Assembly: GCA_018398765.1 (NCBI GenBank)
Contig: JAHBMJ010001215.1
Location: 3,654-33,350 of the forward strand
Reading direction: 5' to 3'
DNA length: 29,697 nt
DNA from: Chromera velia
Lineage: Eukaryota; Sar; Chromeraceae
Part shown: piece by piece, positions 27,011-29,697 of the stretch
How positions within the stretch are numbered: the first letter of the stretch is position 1
Layout: each line of letters begins with the position of its first letter
Position numbers and translations under genes: made by a program
The notes under the pieces: generated by a model
Database searches by the model: none
The model's input: the letters and a program-made list of their open reading frames with translations, nothing else
What the model was told of the DNA's origin: nothing

Positions 27011-29697
27011 TAAATTCCAAAATATGCCCCTCAGGCAGCTCACACGGAGCCACAATCGCATATGCCTTAATTACGCGATGCAAGCAGTCGTCGAGTCGTC
27101 GAAGCTGATAAAAATCGGCATCGAGGGGGTAGAAGAGAGTGTGGCGAGGAGGGATCTGGTATAGTTCCTTGCTGACTGCGGGGTGGGCAATATTCCAGAT
27201 GATGCGGACATCCAGGCCCTCGTGTTCGGGGTAGCGCTGGCCCTATGGAAAGGAAAGGGCGGCCAGGGCGGTGCTTGACTGGAGGATCGGGGTACAATTT
27301 CGGAGCGACGTAATCAAGTAAGCTTTGACATATCGTTCTCCACAAAAGGGATTAATTCATTCATTGACTGGTTGGAAAGGAAAATTGACTCTGTGCGTGA
27401 TCGGTTGTTGGCTGACAGAGGAGTGAGGGGTTTTGGGAGAAACGCTGTGACTGAGAGATGCAGGGAGGAAGTATCCGAACGTATGTTAGCGATGGCAGGA
27501 TTGAGGATGTTTCTTGCTTGTGCCGGGGAACACGAAATGCAATCTTGTCCCGTGTGTGGGTCGCGAGTTTGTGACTGCGATTGTGCACTCTCCGTCTCGC
27601 TGCATATGCATGCTTCGGTTCCGCCATAATACTCACTCACTATTTCCCTCCCGTCTCCACGTAAGAAGGAGGACCCTGCTGCAAGGGAACGCACAGTCTT
27701 TAGGGCAGGGATGAAAAAGAAGATGTTGCGTCGGCTCTTGCTTTTGCATTGCATGACAGCGGATCTTTTTCTTGATCTGTCGGATTTAAAGTTTTCTGTC
27801 TTTTTGAGGGGCGTCAAGAGGGGCTGCAGGCAGCACTGGGATCATACAGACTTCACGACAAGGAAAGCCATCTATATGGTTTGGTCTCCATGGGTACGTG
27901 GGTTTTATTTGGGGAGTACGGTAGGCTTTGTGATGGATAGGTTCATTCAGTATCTTTATACGACAGGAAGGGGGGTGGGGGGTAGGGTTAGTGGAAAAAG
28001 GAACGCGTCAGGAAGGGGGTATGCATATCAATTCTACTCAACTCTCTCTGCAAATAACGGGAGGCATGGATTGTTTGTGGTTACGCCACTGGTCGTTATT
28101 GCAGGGTCCCAGATGGAATTGCGAGATGCGGAGATGGCCTGCATTCGATCGTACATGCCGAAGTGGAATACGGTGGGAGTGAGAAGGAGAGTGAAAGGCG
28201 ACTTTAGCTGGAGGTTCAAATCTAACTGTATGGACAGAGAGGTGACAGGGGGGGTTGGGGGGGATGGGGCTTTGAGGAGGTCGGAAAGGTTGGCTTCCGG
28301 ACGTAGAGGTGTTTCGATCTGCTCCGACAAGCTGTCGGAATTCCTTGCAGTTAGGAGGAGGATTACGGTGGCGATGGTGAGCCGAGGAGGGACTGCGTTC
28401 TCCCGTGCTGCTTGTTTGTCTGCTGTGGGGGGGTTTGGGCGTGGGGGGGGGAGTCTATCTACCGGGAATGGGGGGGGGAGAGGTATAATCTCCGGCCCTA
28501 CAAACACAGCAATCTTTGTTTTCCGCTCGCTTCTGTTGTCGCTTCTCAGTAAGAAGAGAATGAGTGACAATCAGCTGAGGGCTTTGTCTGTTTATGAGAA
28601 TGATCTGTTGTCTATCTGTAGCCTGTTTCCTGTTCACGGGGTATTAGGGGTGGAGAGGGCGGTTTTTAATGCTAATGTGGACAGGTTGTGTAAATTGAAA
28701 GGGTGGTCTATCAGGAAGATTAAGGACACGAGAAGTAAAACGTTCCGTTTGCCTCTGGCGGACTTCCCTCCTTTTTCTCGGTTTTATCGGTCAGTAATGA
28801 GGGAGTGGTGGAGGGAGGCCAGTATAGGAGGATCTTTGGGGGTGGTGGTTTTGCCAGCCCGTTTGTATAATCTATAGCAGGCGCTTGACAATTCCTACTC
28901 TGTTTGTGGGGGGGAGGGTGACAATGTAAATGGGGGGGGAGTGACTGAGGAATCTATAGATGCGACGTGCACCGATGGTTCTGCGTGCCCATGTCGATCC
29001 CTCGGGATTATGTATGGTTTGGACTGCCTTGATGGATATGTCTGCTCTCTGCTCTCTCTTTCTCCTCGTCTCCGGTCTGCTCTCTCTCTTTCCTCGAATT
29101 TCTCTGCTACTTCTAAGCTGTGGCCCGGGTCTAGGGGGTGGAAAGGGGTGAGGAAGGGTTTGTTGTCTTTTTTATCGTACGTGAATGCACTCAGGGGAGG
29201 TCTTGTGGGTCAAGGATGTAGGAGGCGTGTGTCTGTATCTGCTGCTGCATGGGCAGATCTACAATGTCGTTAGCTCTCCATGTTAGAGGTGTATCGTTTA
29301 GGCCCCAAGTTGCCTGAGAAGGGGTCTGCGGTTGTAAAGGCGATGAAGGCTGCGCTTGTCATTACACCCGTAGATAGAGCTAAGGGCGACTTAGCCTTCC
29401 TCTGCCATCGGATGTATATTATGTGTGTGCGTAGGGCCTTCCTTGCAGATGCCGCATATGTTCGACTTACTCCAACACAAATCGCTGATCGTGAGTCTCT
29501 GTTGTTTGATCCATCTTGGTGGTCTGTCCCAATGAAGACATTCATGGCTCAGTTTGCGATTCCTAGCAGAACATGACACGAGTTTGGGACGGGGATTTTA
29601 TGGCTAAAGAGGAAGTCTTGGGGGTTCGATAGTTTGGTTGTGGGTGGGTAGGATACATTGAAATTCAGGCAGTTGGTTTCATATGCAAAGCACTGTT
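27011..29697 (+). pseudogene. Penelope-like retroelement with N-terminal GIY-YIG endonuclease (partial, stop-broken)
   Basis: One frame (codons starting at multiples of 3) stays coding-like from about 26964 to the window end, with no frameshift and seven stops: TAG 27162, TGA 27276, TAA 27627, TAG 28875, TAG 29271, TGA 29574, TAG 29649. A Cys-rich motif CPVCGSRVCDCDC lies at about 27548-27586. The 388-codon open part 27711-28877 carries, at residues 42-45, HWDH, then a GIY-YIG domain: AIYMVW (53-58), GFYLGST (64-70), Arg 77, and EMACIRSYMPKWN with catalytic Glu 141 and Asn 153. At about 29365-29420 the frame reads VITPVDRAKGDLAFLCHRMY, resembling the DKG segment before the RT core in Penelope-like elements. 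Endonuclease before RT is the permuted order of the Chlamys/Naiad groups. The RT core would lie past the right edge, so the class is likely but unproven. Confidence 0.68.
27864..28170 (+). other. GIY-YIG nuclease domain (within the Penelope-like frame)
   Basis: The five hallmark positions of the GIY-YIG fold are in order and correctly spaced: Tyr of AIY, Tyr of YLG, Arg in DRFIQY, Glu in AEMACI and Asn in PKWN. The last part resembles the E-x-x-x-I-x-x-x-x-P-x-x-N signature of UvrC-type domains. No stop interrupts this domain. In Penelope-like elements this nuclease nicks target DNA. Confidence 0.78.

Noticed and set aside
10149-29697. Nuclear code with UAA/UAG read as Gln
   Set aside because: The two host genes with recognisable ends stop at TAG and TAA, TGA stops and frameshifts also occur in element 1, and the RT active site is mutated, so decay is simpler.

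Overview
The window comes from a nuclear genome of a microbial eukaryote. Two host genes have spliceosomal GT-AG introns, and their 3' splice sites are nearly always TGCAG. The spaces between genes and inside introns are filled with microsatellites and nested transposable elements. The RtcB precursor starts with a signal peptide followed by a basic, Ser/Pro-rich stretch, which suggests an alga with a complex plastid (alveolate or stramenopile type). That placement is a guess; no rRNA or plastid gene is present to fix it.

Layout. (1) 1-1132, + strand: a GAAA microsatellite, probable intron sequence, and the last exon of a malate dehydrogenase gene. (2) 2603-8171, - strand and convergent with it: a complete ten-exon RtcB RNA-ligase gene of about 653 codons, which I rebuilt exon by exon with all splice phases agreeing. 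Almost every intron carries its own microsatellite. (3) 9831-19411, + strand: a Ty3/gypsy chromodomain retrotransposon with 253-bp LTRs and a 5-bp target duplication. It is decayed, and a 3571-bp non-autonomous DNA transposon (15194-18764; inverted ends, CGTG target duplication) splits its chromodomain. That insert contains a near-perfect 104-bp hairpin, a 35-bp minisatellite and a 24-N assembly gap. (4) 19942-20295: two exon-like blocks of a possible unrecognised gene. (5) 20727-25912, - strand: a second LTR element with a decayed gag and no recognisable pol. Its LTRs contain GAAA/CTTT tracts. (6) 26675-27010: a small MITE-like element. (7) about 27011 to the window end, + strand: one reading frame of about 2.7 kb, broken only by stop codons, with a GIY-YIG endonuclease domain and then a segment resembling the N-terminal DKG region of Penelope-like reverse transcriptases. 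This order (endonuclease before RT) is that of the permuted Chlamys/Naiad-type Penelope-like elements. The RT core would lie beyond the window.

The three retroelements share one feature: their in-frame stops are mostly TAG or TAA, several at positions where the family normally has Gln. Because the two host genes end at TAG and TAA where their families end, I read these as C-to-T decay, probably of methylated DNA, rather than as a changed genetic code.
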